Of a DNA stretch of 64,000 bases, positions 16,246-25,307 are shown piece by piece. This DNA is from DATMRF01 sp035566435 (GTDB taxonomy: Bacteria; Verrucomicrobiota; Verrucomicrobiia; Limisphaerales; UBA8199): contig DATMRF010000028.1 of assembly GCA_035566435.1 (NCBI GenBank), positions 1 to 64,000 on the forward strand, written 5' to 3'. Positions within the stretch are counted from its first letter, which is position 1. Each line of letters starts with the position of its first letter. The position numbers and the translations under genes were made by a program. The notes beneath the pieces are model-generated. The model was given only the letters and a program-made list of their open reading frames with translations. It was not told the origin of the DNA and did no database searches.

Positions 16246-16665
16246 AGCATTAAACTCCGAAGGATTTTCACATTTCCATGTAGAGCATGGCCCACAATCT
16301 GAGTTTGAGCAAATGTCCATTGGAAGCGAGGTGCGACTCAAAGTGGCGGTGAGCCCTTTACCCGGCGATAGGGCCAAGGGAGGTTAGCGCTCGTGGCTTG
16401 CGGGTCGAGGCAAGAATCGGCCTTGGTTGTGTGTCCAGCGGAAGGAAAGCGGCAGAGGACTGCCGCACTTCAAAACGCAAGCGCGCGCCGATGACCGCTT
16501 ATGCGTCCGCGAGGTTTTCGAGTGAGGGAGTCCCCTGCTACGTTGGCTCCTTCGCGCAATTCCCCGTCAACACTTTTGGTCGAACTTCTCTCACGCGGCC
16601 TTTGGGAACTGGAAAATGTGGAACAGGCTGGAAAGCAGGGGAAAGCTCAGCAGAATTCCCAGGGC
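16246..16665. other. Intergenic stretch upstream of transaldolase
   Basis: I see no gene in these 420 bases. A perfect hairpin GCGGCAGAGGACTGCCGC lies at 16449-16466. It resembles the short palindromic repeats of this genome and could end transcription only weakly, as no T-run follows. Confidence 0.5.
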
Positions 16666-18078
16666 TTAGCGCGGCTCGGAAGGGGTTTCGTTCGGCACGC
16701 CGCCGACGGCCTTGCTCAAGGCGTACTGGGCCTTGTTATACTCAGCCAGCGACGTGAAGTATTCAGACCGCGCCTGGGTCAGATCCTGCTGCGCCTGGAT
16801 ATCTTCGAGGACGATACCAACCCCATATTGTTTGCGTTCCCGGGTTAGGCGCAGTGTTTCACTGGCGGTGGCGAGGTTGCGCTTAGTGAGCTCAATTTGC
16901 TCTGACAGGGACTGCATCCGGGCGACCGCGGTCACGACCTGGGAAATGACTTCATCCTTTAATCTTGCCTGAGAGAGTTCAGCCGCCGCCGCCCGCGCTT
17001 TAGAGGCTTTAATCCGGCCGGGATCGAACAAGCCGCCGGGACCGAGCCGCCAGCTCACGCCGACCGTGTAGTCGCCTTCGGGGCCGAAGTTGCTGGGGCG
17101 GCCGTCCGGTCCGCCGCCGAGACCTCCGCCAAACGCTTGAGCGCCGACGGAAGGAATCAGCGGACCATAAACGGTGCCCTTCTGGTCCGCGCGGGCGGCG
17201 GAAAGAAGGGACTGGCTTTGCTTTAACTCGGGGCGGGAAGCAAAGGCCTGTTCCACCAACCGGTCGGTGGAGACATTGGTCTCGAACAGTGTGAGCGGCA
17301 GCAACTCGGTTTCCTGCGGCACCAATTCCACTCTCGGGTCCAAGTGCAAAATCCGAGCGAGCCCGGCGGCGGCAACGCGCTGCTGCTCGAGGACCTGGCG
17401 CAGGGCGATTTGGTAATGTTCGGTTTGAGATTGGATCCTCATTTCGTCGCCTTTGAAGGCGATGCCCGAGGCGACGGCCGCATGCAATTGTTGCTGGTAA
17501 TCCTGCGAGGTCTTGAGGGCCTGCCCGACGACATCGACGAGGGCCCTGGCCCTGGCGAGGTCGAAGTAACCCTGGGCCGCGCTTAGGACGGAGTCCTGGC
17601 GTTGACCTTCAAGAGCCTGGTCAGAAGCGCGGACCAATTGTTTGGCAGCGAGCGATTTATAGAGAGCATCCCCCAAGGTTACCTGGGCGGAAAGCGTGGC
17701 GCCCGGGTAATAGGATTGGAAATGCGCGTCCGAAATGGTCCCCGGCGGAACGGCCTGGGCAACGCCATCGCGGCGGTGGTAGCCGACGCCGGCAGAGACC
17801 CACGGGAAGAATTCTTCGAGGACGATTTGGCGGTTGGCCTGGGCTTCGGTGAGGTGCTCGCGCGCGATTTGAATATCGAGATTCCGGGCGCCGGCCAGCC
17901 GGAGGGTGGTTGGCAGGTCGATGGGGTAGTTGGTGGTTTGGCCTGAGGTTTGTTGAGCGTTACCCTGTTCTCCGACGCGGACGGGGCTATTCGTTGACTG
18001 CGCCTTCGCAAAAGCTCCGCCGAAGGCAAGCGCGCTTGCCACGTAAATTGTAAATCGTAAATCGTGAATCCAGCCCAT
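16666..18078 (-). CDS. TolC-family outer membrane efflux protein
   Basis: A 470-residue protein with a signal peptide (FTIYVASALAFGGAFAKAQS). The two TolC repeats are visible as internally related long-helix segments: LRLAGARNLDIQIAREHLTE (about 59) and ASRPELKQSQSLLSAARADQ (about 275), then SWRLGPGGLFDPGRIKASKA and LTRERKQYGVGIVLEDIQAQ. These form the trimeric barrel and periplasmic tunnel of tripartite pumps. Its start overlaps the stop of the upstream adaptor gene (TAATG), so the two are translationally coupled in the padR-pump-adaptor-TolC operon. The substrate is unknown. Confidence 0.92.
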   Translation of the reverse strand: MGWIHDLRFTIYVASALAFGGAFAKAQSTNSPVRVGEQGNAQQTSGQTTNYPIDLPTTLRLAGARNLDIQIAREHLTEAQANRQIVLEEFFPWVSAGVGYHRRDGVAQAVPPGTISDAHFQSYYPGATLSAQVTLGDALYKSLAAKQLVRASDQALEGQRQDSVLSAAQGYFDLARARALVDVVGQALKTSQDYQQQLHAAVASGIAFKGDEMRIQSQTEHYQIALRQVLEQQRVAAAGLARILHLDPRVELVPQETELLPLTLFETNVSTDRLVEQAFASRPELKQSQSLLSAARADQKGTVYGPLIPSVGAQAFGGGLGGGPDGRPSNFGPEGDYTVGVSWRLGPGGLFDPGRIKASKARAAAAELSQARLKDEVISQVVTAVARMQSLSEQIELTKRNLATASETLRLTRERKQYGVGIVLEDIQAQQDLTQARSEYFTSLAEYNKAQYALSKAVGGVPNETPSEPR

Positions 18079-19196
18079 TATTTGGTCTCCTGCACTGAGA
18101 TGGCCACACCGTCGGTGAGAAATTGCTGCGCCGCCAGAAGGATCTGTTCGCCGGTTTTAACGCCATCAAGGATCTCAACGTTAACGCCGTCATTAAACCC
18201 CGTACGCACTGCGGTTTGTCGGGCCTTGCCTTCGACGGCCTTGAACACTGAGGAGCCGGCTTTTTCCACGACAAGAACCTGGACCGGCACGAGCAGCGCA
18301 TCGGGTTTGCGTTCGACTTCGAGGCGGACGGTGGCGTAAGCGCCGGGCCGGACAGCGCCATCCGGGTTGGGGAGTTCGATTTCTGTGAGCATGGTTTTGG
18401 TGGCTGGGTCCAGCGCATGCGCGAAGCGGGTTACTGTTCCAGGAAAGGGGCGGTTCGGCCATTCCTCCAACCCTACCTGCACAGGGAGCCCGTTTGTGAT
18501 GAAGGGCGCTTCGGCCTCGGGCACGAAAACCTGGACGCGGACCCGGCGGTAATCCATGAGGGTAAGCATGGCGGCGCTTTGTGGTGTGCTGCCGGCGGTC
18601 GCGGCGGGGATGAAGGCGCCTGGGTCCACGAAACGCGCGGTGATCATGCCGCTGAAAGGGGCCGTGATGCGGGCATATTGAAGCAGGTTTCGCGTCCGGT
18701 CGAGTTTGGCCTGGGCGACTTCCCATTGGCCGCGGAGGTCGTCCAAGGTCTGCGGAACAACGAGGTCCGGGGCCTTTTGACGGGCGGCCGCCATTCGCTG
18801 GTAATTGGTGAGCGTGACGGCGGACTCCGCTTTATATTGGGTCTCGTCCGCGAGGAGTTCGGGCACTTCGAGCTCAGCCAGCAACTGCCCTTGTGTTACT
18901 TCATCGCCCTTATCGACGGGTATCGTTTTCAGATAACCGGACACTTTGGCGTAGAGGGTCGCTTCCTGCAGAGCCAGAATGCGGAACGTGGGCAAAGTGA
19001 TGCTGCGCGCGATTTCGCCGCGGTGCGGGAGAACTGCCTGAACGGAAGTGGGCATGGTGGACTGGCGAGGTGCCTCGGTCGCAGTACGATCGCACCCGGC
19101 AAAGGCGCCGAGCAAGAGAGCTATCGGGAGGAGCTTGAGCGACAAGCGGCAACGTCGGAAATAAGCAGGCATAAGATTCCAGTTACAGAGGTGCAT
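18078..19196 (-). CDS. RND efflux periplasmic adaptor (membrane fusion lipoprotein)
   Basis: About 372 residues. A lipoprotein signal, LLPIALLLGAFAGCDR, ends in a lipobox with Cys. The biotinyl-lipoyl-like domain has ALYAKVSGYLKTIPVDKGDE-like residues (ATLYAKVSGYLKTIPVDKGD) and its second half has YARITAPFSGMITARFVDPG. Between them is a helical hairpin, and a beta-barrel (YRRVRVQVFVPEAEAPFI) and membrane-proximal domain (VLVVEKAGSSVFKAVEGKAR) follow. The start at 19196 is 5 bases after the RND gene stop; 19172 is an alternative. The adaptor joins the RND pump to the TolC protein encoded next. Confidence 0.9.
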   Translation of the reverse strand: MHLCNWNLMPAYFRRCRLSLKLLPIALLLGAFAGCDRTATEAPRQSTMPTSVQAVLPHRGEIARSITLPTFRILALQEATLYAKVSGYLKTIPVDKGDEVTQGQLLAELEVPELLADETQYKAESAVTLTNYQRMAAARQKAPDLVVPQTLDDLRGQWEVAQAKLDRTRNLLQYARITAPFSGMITARFVDPGAFIPAATAGSTPQSAAMLTLMDYRRVRVQVFVPEAEAPFITNGLPVQVGLEEWPNRPFPGTVTRFAHALDPATKTMLTEIELPNPDGAVRPGAYATVRLEVERKPDALLVPVQVLVVEKAGSSVFKAVEGKARQTAVRTGFNDGVNVEILDGVKTGEQILLAAQQFLTDGVAISVQETK

Positions 19197-19200
19197 TCTC

Positions 19201-22200
19201 TCAGGTGTTGGCCTCGGGACTTTCTTTGCCATCGTCGGGATGCAGCGACGCGGAGCGCCGATGAGCGCCGGCCTGAAGGACCACAAAGAGCGCCGGCAAG
19301 ACCAACAGGGTGGCAAACGTCGCGACGAGCAACCCGCCAATCACAGCGCGGCCAAGCGGAGCGGTCTGTTCCCCGCCTTCACCCAGCCCCAGCGCCATTG
19401 GGACCATGCCGGCGCTCATGGCCAGGCTGGTCATGAGGATAGGCCGAAGGCGGCTGCCGGCGGCGATGACGGCGGCCTCTGCGGCAGATGGGAGAGCCCC
19501 GGCGGCCGGGCCAGCGGGTTGGCCGGATAAATGAGGAGCACGGCCCACCCGAGCGCGTTCGGCGAAAGTGACGAGCAGGATAGCGTTGGCGACGGCGACG
19601 CCGATCGCCATGATCGCGCCCATGAAAGATTGAATATTGAGCGTGGTGCCGGTCAGCCGGAGGACCAAAAGCACGCCGGCGATAACGGCTGGGGCGGTGC
19701 AAACCACAGCGAGTGAAAGTTTCAGCGACTGGAAATTGGCGGCCAGCAAGAGGAAAATCACCACCACGGCGAACACGAGGCCGGCGCGGAGACCGGACAT
19801 CATTTGCTCGAGGGGTATGAGCTGACCGCGCACAGCCACAGTTACTCCTGCCGGCGGTGAGCCGAGTTCCTTAATTGCAGCCGTAACCCGTCGCGAGGCG
19901 GTTCCGAGATCCGCACCGGCGATGTTCGCGGTCACGCTAACCAGACGCTGCATATTGTAGCGGTGGTATTGCTCGACCGCGGTGCCTTCGCTGACGCGGG
20001 CAACGTTGCGCAGGAGAACGGCGTGGCCGCCCCGATCCGCCACCGGCACATTTCGCGCCTGTTCAAGGGAATCCATGCGGGCCTGGGGTACCTGCACCTG
20101 GAGCTGGTACGACACCCCACTATTGGGATCGGCCCAATAATTCGGCACCACGAAACGGCTCGACCAGGTGGCCGATGCCAACGTCCTTGAAACATCGGCC
20201 ATCTTTACTCCCATCAACCCGGCCTTTTCCCGGTCCACGTTGACGTCCACGGTGGGATAATCCAGCGATTGGCCAAACTGAACGTCCCGCAGGAGCGGGT
20301 TGCTTTGAAGTTTCATTTTGACCTTTTGCGCGAAATCACGACTGGCGGCGAGGTTGGGGCCGCTAACAGAGACCTCGATGGGGGTAGGGGAGCCAAGGCT
20401 CATGACTCGGCTGACGATGTCACTCGGCTCGAAGGAAACGCTCATGCCGGGCATTTGCTCGGCGAACTTCGCGCGCAACCGCTCCTTCAGCGCCTCGATA
20501 TTCACCCCGACGCCGCTTTTCAGCTGCACCTGGAGCACAGCCTCCTCCGGACCGCCGTTCCACAGGTAAATGAAGTTGATGGGATAGGACGACGCATGCA
20601 CGCCGACCAGGCCCAGGGTCAGCGCGACGTTTTGGGGGCCGACTTCCTGGCGAATGCAACCCACGGCAGCCAACGCCAGTTTTTCGGTGCGGTCGAGCTG
20701 CGTTCCGGCAGGCGCGCGAAGCCGCATTTGAAACTGGCCGGCCTCGACGTTGGGAAAGATCTCAGTGCCAATCCCGCGACCTAAGAGCAAAATGAAACCT
20801 GCGGCGAGGACCAGGTAAGCGGGCGCCACCAGCCACCGCCACTGCACAATGCGGCGCACCCATTGGGCATAGTGTTTTTGAAATCGGGCGAATGGGCCAG
20901 CGGCGGAAGCTCCACCCGCCGCCGTTTGTTCGTGACCGCGCAGCAGCCAGACCGAGAGAATCGGCACCAGCGAGCCAGATAACAGGTATGAGGCGACCAT
21001 GGAGAAGCCCACGGCGAGGGAGAGGGGAACGAACATGGCACGAGCCGCGCCAACCATCAGCAAAGCCGGAATGAACATGGCCAAGATGCACAACATCGCC
21101 AGCAAGCGTGGCCCGGTGGTTTCGACGGTGGCGTCCAGCACCGACCGGCCGAGCGACTTGCCACGGGTGAGGTGGACATGGATGTTCTCGATCGACACAG
21201 TCGCCTCGTCCACGAGAATGCCGACCGCCAGCGCGAGGCCGCCAAGCGTCATGATGTTGACGGTTTGTTTGGTAAGCCAGAGAGCGAGGACTGCGCTGAA
21301 CAGCGAGAGAGGAATGTTGACGACGACGATGAGCGCGCTGCGCCAATCGCGCAGGAACAGCAGGATCATCATGCCGGTAAGCACCGCGCCCAGGGTGCCT
21401 TCCAGCGTCAGGCCGCCGATCGCGCGGGTAACATAGGGTGACTGGTCGAATTCATAGCTCACCTTGACGTCGGACGGCAGAACGCTTTGAAATTTCGGCA
21501 GGTTTTGTTTCACCAGGCTTACAACGGAGAGCGTCGAGGCATCGGCGCGCTTGGTGACCGGGATATAGACCGTACGACGGCCATTCACGAGCGCGTAACT
21601 GGTGACGATGTCCGAGCCATCAACAACCGTGCCGACATCGCGCAGGAAAACCGTAGGAAACACGCCCGTTCGAATGGGCACCGCCTCGAGGTCCTTCACA
21701 TTCTTGACCACGGAGTTCAAAGGCACCATGGGGTACTTGGCGCCGATGGGCATGTTCCCCGAAGGACTGATGAGGTTGGCGTCGGTCATCGCGGAGACGA
21801 CTTCATCCGGCGACATGTTGAAGGCCCGAAGCCGGTCGGGGTTCAGGTTGACGACGATGCTTCGGGCGCTTCCGCCAAACGGAGGCGGCGCCGAAACCCC
21901 GGGCAGCGTCGCAAACAGCGGGCGTACCTTGTTTAACGCGGCGTCCTGCATCTCGCCGACCGTCCGGGTCTCGCTGGAAAAGACGAGGTACCCAACCGGG
22001 ACGCTGCCGGCGTCAAATCGCATGACAAAGGGCGGCACGGTGCCCGGTGGCATGAAGGCACGGGCGCGATTGACGTAGGCGACGGTTTCGGACATCGCCT
22101 GCGACATATCGGTGCCGGGGTGGAACTGCAGTTTGATCAAGGCGGCACCCTGGATCGACTGCGATTCGACGTGCTCGATGCCGGTGATGTACAGGAAATG

Positions 22201-22407
22201 GTACTCGTAGTAATAAGTCAGATACCCCTCCATTTGCGCGGGGTCCATGCCGCCGTAGGGTTGCGCAACATAGATGGTCGGGATACCCAGGGTAGGGAAG
22301 ATGTCGCGGGGCATGTTCCGCAGCCCCAGTCCGGCTCCAAGCACCAGCGCAATAATGAGCACGAGTACGGTCAAGGGCCGGCGCAAAGCGGACGCGACGA
22401 GATTCAT
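19201..22407 (-). CDS. RND family efflux permease (AcrB/MdtC-like)
   Basis: A 1068-residue inner-membrane pump of normal length. It has the two-fold RND layout: TM1 (LTVLVLIIALVLGAGLGL), a first large periplasmic loop (PTIYVAQPYGGMDPAQMEGY), the TM2-6 bundle with GGLALAVGILVDEATVSIEN, a second periplasmic loop, and TM8-12 with QSFMGAIMAIGVAVANAILL. In the proton-relay position of TM4 it reads VDEA where AcrB has VDDA, so Glu replaces the second Asp; this is seen in a subclade. The start codon overlaps the PadR gene stop by 4 bases (ATGA). The product probably exports drugs or other small molecules, regulated by PadR. Confidence 0.93.
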   Translation of the reverse strand: MNLVASALRRPLTVLVLIIALVLGAGLGLRNMPRDIFPTLGIPTIYVAQPYGGMDPAQMEGYLTYYYEYHFLYITGIEHVESQSIQGAALIKLQFHPGTDMSQAMSETVAYVNRARAFMPPGTVPPFVMRFDAGSVPVGYLVFSSETRTVGEMQDAALNKVRPLFATLPGVSAPPPFGGSARSIVVNLNPDRLRAFNMSPDEVVSAMTDANLISPSGNMPIGAKYPMVPLNSVVKNVKDLEAVPIRTGVFPTVFLRDVGTVVDGSDIVTSYALVNGRRTVYIPVTKRADASTLSVVSLVKQNLPKFQSVLPSDVKVSYEFDQSPYVTRAIGGLTLEGTLGAVLTGMMILLFLRDWRSALIVVVNIPLSLFSAVLALWLTKQTVNIMTLGGLALAVGILVDEATVSIENIHVHLTRGKSLGRSVLDATVETTGPRLLAMLCILAMFIPALLMVGAARAMFVPLSLAVGFSMVASYLLSGSLVPILSVWLLRGHEQTAAGGASAAGPFARFQKHYAQWVRRIVQWRWLVAPAYLVLAAGFILLLGRGIGTEIFPNVEAGQFQMRLRAPAGTQLDRTEKLALAAVGCIRQEVGPQNVALTLGLVGVHASSYPINFIYLWNGGPEEAVLQVQLKSGVGVNIEALKERLRAKFAEQMPGMSVSFEPSDIVSRVMSLGSPTPIEVSVSGPNLAASRDFAQKVKMKLQSNPLLRDVQFGQSLDYPTVDVNVDREKAGLMGVKMADVSRTLASATWSSRFVVPNYWADPNSGVSYQLQVQVPQARMDSLEQARNVPVADRGGHAVLLRNVARVSEGTAVEQYHRYNMQRLVSVTANIAGADLGTASRRVTAAIKELGSPPAGVTVAVRGQLIPLEQMMSGLRAGLVFAVVVIFLLLAANFQSLKLSLAVVCTAPAVIAGVLLVLRLTGTTLNIQSFMGAIMAIGVAVANAILLVTFAERARVGRAPHLSGQPAGPAAGALPSAAEAAVIAAGSRLRPILMTSLAMSAGMVPMALGLGEGGEQTAPLGRAVIGGLLVATFATLLVLPALFVVLQAGAHRRSASLHPDDGKESPEANT

Positions 22408-22733
22408 AGCTTCTTCGAAGGCGCGCCCGTCACCACTTCGCGGTGCAGCTCGATGATTTGGTCGCGGATTCGAGCGAGAACCTTCCGTCCACTGGAAGTC
22501 AGGCGATAATCCTTCCGTGCGCGGGGTCCGCCGGCCGGGTCGCTGCGGCCCTTCAACCAGCCCAGCCGCTCCATCCGATTAAGCATGGGATACAAGGTGC
22601 CTGGACTGATTTCATACCCATGGCGCCTCAATTCCGCCACTATCCATTGTCCATGCACGGGGCCCTCGTCTGCGTGGTGCAGGATATGGACCTTCCAGAA
22701 GCTGAGCAAAATTTCCCGGCTCTCGGCCTTCAT
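22404..22733 (-). CDS. PadR family transcriptional regulator
   Basis: A 109-residue PadR-type winged helix: FWKVHILHHADEGPVHGQWI (helix 1-2), YEISPGTLYPMLNRMERLGW (recognition helix) and ARKDYRLTSSGRKVLARIRD (wing and dimerisation helix). Such proteins repress efflux or detoxification genes and release DNA when they bind a ligand. It is the first gene of the efflux operon and overlaps the pump gene by 4 bases. It is therefore probably autoregulated, though I see only a weak TATTA-N22-TAATA palindrome upstream (about 22745-22776). Confidence 0.92.
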   Translation of the reverse strand: MKAESREILLSFWKVHILHHADEGPVHGQWIVAELRRHGYEISPGTLYPMLNRMERLGWLKGRSDPAGGPRARKDYRLTSSGRKVLARIRDQIIELHREVVTGAPSKKL

Positions 22734-23053
22734 ACAGGCTGACTATTACGATGAGCGATGTCGGTAAGCATAATACGCCGCCAGGGCCTGTCAAGGGGCG
22801 GTGCAACGTCCCTGAGTGCTCTGCTTCAAGATTGCTCTCCGGGGACGTGGCCGTCCCCGCCCCGGCCTGACGGATAATGAGCTTGCAAAGGCCCAACCGT
22901 GGCTGTTCCATGATTTCGATGCAAAGGGCACCAGCAATGCGAGGTTCGAGGTTTTTCATTGAGGTTTCACATTCCCCTGCTCAGCAATTCATTTACCATT
23001 AGGTCAATACTCCATCGCTCCAGTTCCCCAACACTCCAATCCCCCACGTCCTT
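22734..23053. other. Divergent intergenic region, with palindrome and repeats
   Basis: This stretch separates padR (minus) from the arginine genes (plus). It must contain the padR promoter near 22740-22780. GGGGACGTGGCCGTCCCC lies at 22841-22858. A short-period block (ACTCCATCGCTCCAGTTCCC and on) lies at 23008-23040, just before the next start codon. Confidence 0.55.
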
Positions 23054-24280
23054 ATGTTTTCCGAGCAAATCGAGTTGCGGGGCCATATCATTGATTCGCT
23101 AATTCTGCCGAAGGTGTTGGACGAGATCCTGACGAATGGGGGCAGGTTCACGATCCGCGAAATCAGGATCGGCAAGCAACGAAACGACGCCAGTTACGCG
23201 TGCATCGACGTCTTCGGTCCGTCACCTGAAGTAGTGGACGGCATCGTGCGTCGGCTGCGCCAGCATGGGGCGGAGGTTGTCGAGCAAACGACGGTGCGGT
23301 TGGCGGAAGCGCCCGCGGACGGCGTGTTTCCGCCCGACTTTTACGTTACTACCAACCAGCAGACTTACGTGCATCTGGACGGCAAATGGGTGGAGGTACA
23401 GCCGGGGACGATGGATTGCGGCATCGCGGTCGATGTGGCGAAGGGGGAAGCGCGCGCGGTGAAGTTTTGCGAGGTGCGCAAAGGCATGCTGCTCGCGGTG
23501 GGGCATCACGGTATCCGGGTGGTGCCGGCGCAGCGCTCGACGGAGCGGCGGAGCGTTTTTGAGTTCATGGCCAGCAGCGTGTCCAGCGAGAAACCAAAGA
23601 GCCCGGTGATTCGGGAAATCGCGGCTGAATTCCGGCTCGCGAAAGGGGCTGGAGGCAAGATTCTGGTGGTCGCGGGGCCGGCGGTGGTGCATACCGGGGC
23701 GGGGGAGCATTTCGAGAAACTGATCGAGTGGGGTTATGTAAACCTGTTGTTCGCCGGGAATGCACTGGCGGCGCATGACGTCGAGCAGGCGTTGTTCGGC
23801 ACCTCGCTGGGTGTTTACCTGGAACGAGGGGCGCTGGCCGATGAAGGCCACGAAAACCATATGCGGGCCATCAACACGATTCGAGGGGCCGGTGGCATCG
23901 GCGAGGCGGTTGCCAAGGGCATACTCCGGCGGGGCATCATGCATCATTGCATCAAACACAAGATCGATTTCGTCCTGGCAGGGTCAATTCGCGACGACGG
24001 CCCGCTGCCTGAGGTCATCACGGACGTGGTCGAATCGCAGAAGGCGATGCGTTCCAGGCTAGGCGGGGTGACGATCGCGCTGATGATGGGAACGATGCTC
24101 CACTCGATCGCCGTGGGCAACCTGTTGCCGGCAAATGTCAAAACCATTTGCGTGGATATCAACCCCTCGGTTGTGACGAAGCTCACCGATCGAGGCACAT
24201 TCCAAGCGATCGGATTGGTGACCGACATCGAGCCGTTCCTGAGGGAGTTGACGGAGTTTTTGAGCTCGGGTGACAGTTGA
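23054..24280 (+). CDS. Ornithine cyclodeaminase of the TIGR00300 (LOR/SDH domain) family
   Basis: A 408-residue protein of the TIGR00300 family (LOR/SDH bifunctional-enzyme conserved domain). A characterised archaeal member and the C-terminal half of the cyanobacterial ArgZ/AgrE protein turn ornithine into proline and ammonia using a bound dinucleotide. Residues 1-100 are the N-terminal LOR/SDH region (IELRGHIIDSLILPKVLDEI). A nucleotide-binding core includes ILVVAGPAVVHTGAGEHFEK, LLFAGNALAAHDVEQALFG and AINTIRGAGGIGEAVAKGI, and C-terminally MMGTMLHSIAVGNLLPANVK. The gene abuts the next one, an amidinotransferase-fold gene, with 8 bases between. This supports a split version of the fused cyanobacterial enzyme. 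The function is inferred from family and context. Confidence 0.85.
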   Translation: MFSEQIELRGHIIDSLILPKVLDEILTNGGRFTIREIRIGKQRNDASYACIDVFGPSPEVVDGIVRRLRQHGAEVVEQTTVRLAEAPADGVFPPDFYVTTNQQTYVHLDGKWVEVQPGTMDCGIAVDVAKGEARAVKFCEVRKGMLLAVGHHGIRVVPAQRSTERRSVFEFMASSVSSEKPKSPVIREIAAEFRLAKGAGGKILVVAGPAVVHTGAGEHFEKLIEWGYVNLLFAGNALAAHDVEQALFGTSLGVYLERGALADEGHENHMRAINTIRGAGGIGEAVAKGILRRGIMHHCIKHKIDFVLAGSIRDDGPLPEVITDVVESQKAMRSRLGGVTIALMMGTMLHSIAVGNLLPANVKTICVDINPSVVTKLTDRGTFQAIGLVTDIEPFLRELTEFLSSGDS

Positions 24281-24288
24281 CGCTTTGT

Positions 24289-25095
24289 ATGGGGAAGCTG
24301 CTGTTGTGCCCGCCGGACCATTACGGGATCGAGTATGAGATCAACCCGTGGATGGACCGTCGCCACAAGGCAGAGCCTGCGTTGGCAAAGGCCCAATGGA
24401 CGGGTCTGTGCGAGAAACTGCGATCGATCGGTTGCCAGATCGAATTGATCCCGCCGCAACCAAAACTGCCGGACATGGTTTTCACGGCCAATGCGGGGCT
24501 GGTGATTGGGAACAGGTTCATCTGCAGCAATTTTCGGTTCAAGGAACGTCGCGGCGAAGAGGAGCATTTCGTAAAATGGTTCGCGGACCGCGGGTATGAG
24601 GTCATTCGACTGCCGGAGCAATTGTTGTTCGAAGGGGAGGGGGATGCGCTATTTTGCGGAGATACTTTGTTTTGCGGCTACCGATCCCGATCGGACATCC
24701 GTTCGCATCAGCGGCTCGGGGAGTTGCTGAATTGCCTGGTCATTTCGGTCGAGTTGGTCGAGGACCGGTTCTATCACCTGGACACCTGCTTTTGTCCGCT
24801 GCCAGACGGCGGCGCGGTGTGGCATCCGGGCGCTTTCGATGAGTATGGGCGGCGCACGATTCGGCAGCACTTGAAGCATCTAATCGAGGTGGCACCTGAG
24901 GAGGCGATGCACTTCGCCTGTAACGCGGTGGTGTGTGGGCAGGATATTGTGTTGCCGGAAGCGTGTCCGAAACTGGGCGCGGCGCTTGAGGAAAGAGGGT
25001 ATCGTCCGCATCCGCTGCCGATGACAGAGTTTCTTAAAGCGGGCGGGGCATGCAAATGCCTGACGCTTCTGCTGCCGCAGAGGGAAACGGTCTAA
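24289..25095 (+). CDS. Arginine dihydrolase/dimethylargininase-like enzyme (ArgZ-type)
   Basis: A 268-residue guanidino-group-modifying enzyme. The start LLLCPPDHYGIEYEINPWMD is the family N terminus (CPP..Y...Y.INPWM). PDMVFTANAGLVIGNRFICS is the substrate-binding strand. FEGEGDALFCGDTLFCGY and FYHLDTCFCPLPDG carry the acidic and His residues, and KAGGACKCLTLLL holds the predicted nucleophile Cys near the C terminus. The ArgZ branch removes both guanidine nitrogens from arginine, giving ornithine, CO2 and ammonia. Plain arginine deiminase or dimethylarginine hydrolase activity is also possible. I used the ATG at 24289, where homology begins, not the TTG at 24277 that overlaps the upstream stop. 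Confidence 0.82.
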   Translation: MGKLLLCPPDHYGIEYEINPWMDRRHKAEPALAKAQWTGLCEKLRSIGCQIELIPPQPKLPDMVFTANAGLVIGNRFICSNFRFKERRGEEEHFVKWFADRGYEVIRLPEQLLFEGEGDALFCGDTLFCGYRSRSDIRSHQRLGELLNCLVISVELVEDRFYHLDTCFCPLPDGGAVWHPGAFDEYGRRTIRQHLKHLIEVAPEEAMHFACNAVVCGQDIVLPEACPKLGAALEERGYRPHPLPMTEFLKAGGACKCLTLLLPQRETV

Positions 25096-25307
25096 CGGAA
25101 AAGAATGAATGGATCGCAGCGCGGCGAGGATGCGGCCGAACGCCTGCGAGCTCTTCCGCCCTCCCGTTCTCTTCTCTTCATCCGAAGCGAATCGAGAACG
25201 AGGAAGAAACTGAATTTCCTGGTAGCGTGCGAAATCCTCAATCGCGGATGAATATTCCATCAGGCCCACACTCCAACACTCCATCGCCCCGTATCTCCCT
25301 CATCGCC

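Noticed and set aside
22612..22959. A 115-codon minus-strand frame overlapping padR
   Set aside because: It runs antisense-frame through padR and across the GGGGACGTGGCC palindrome, with no homology.
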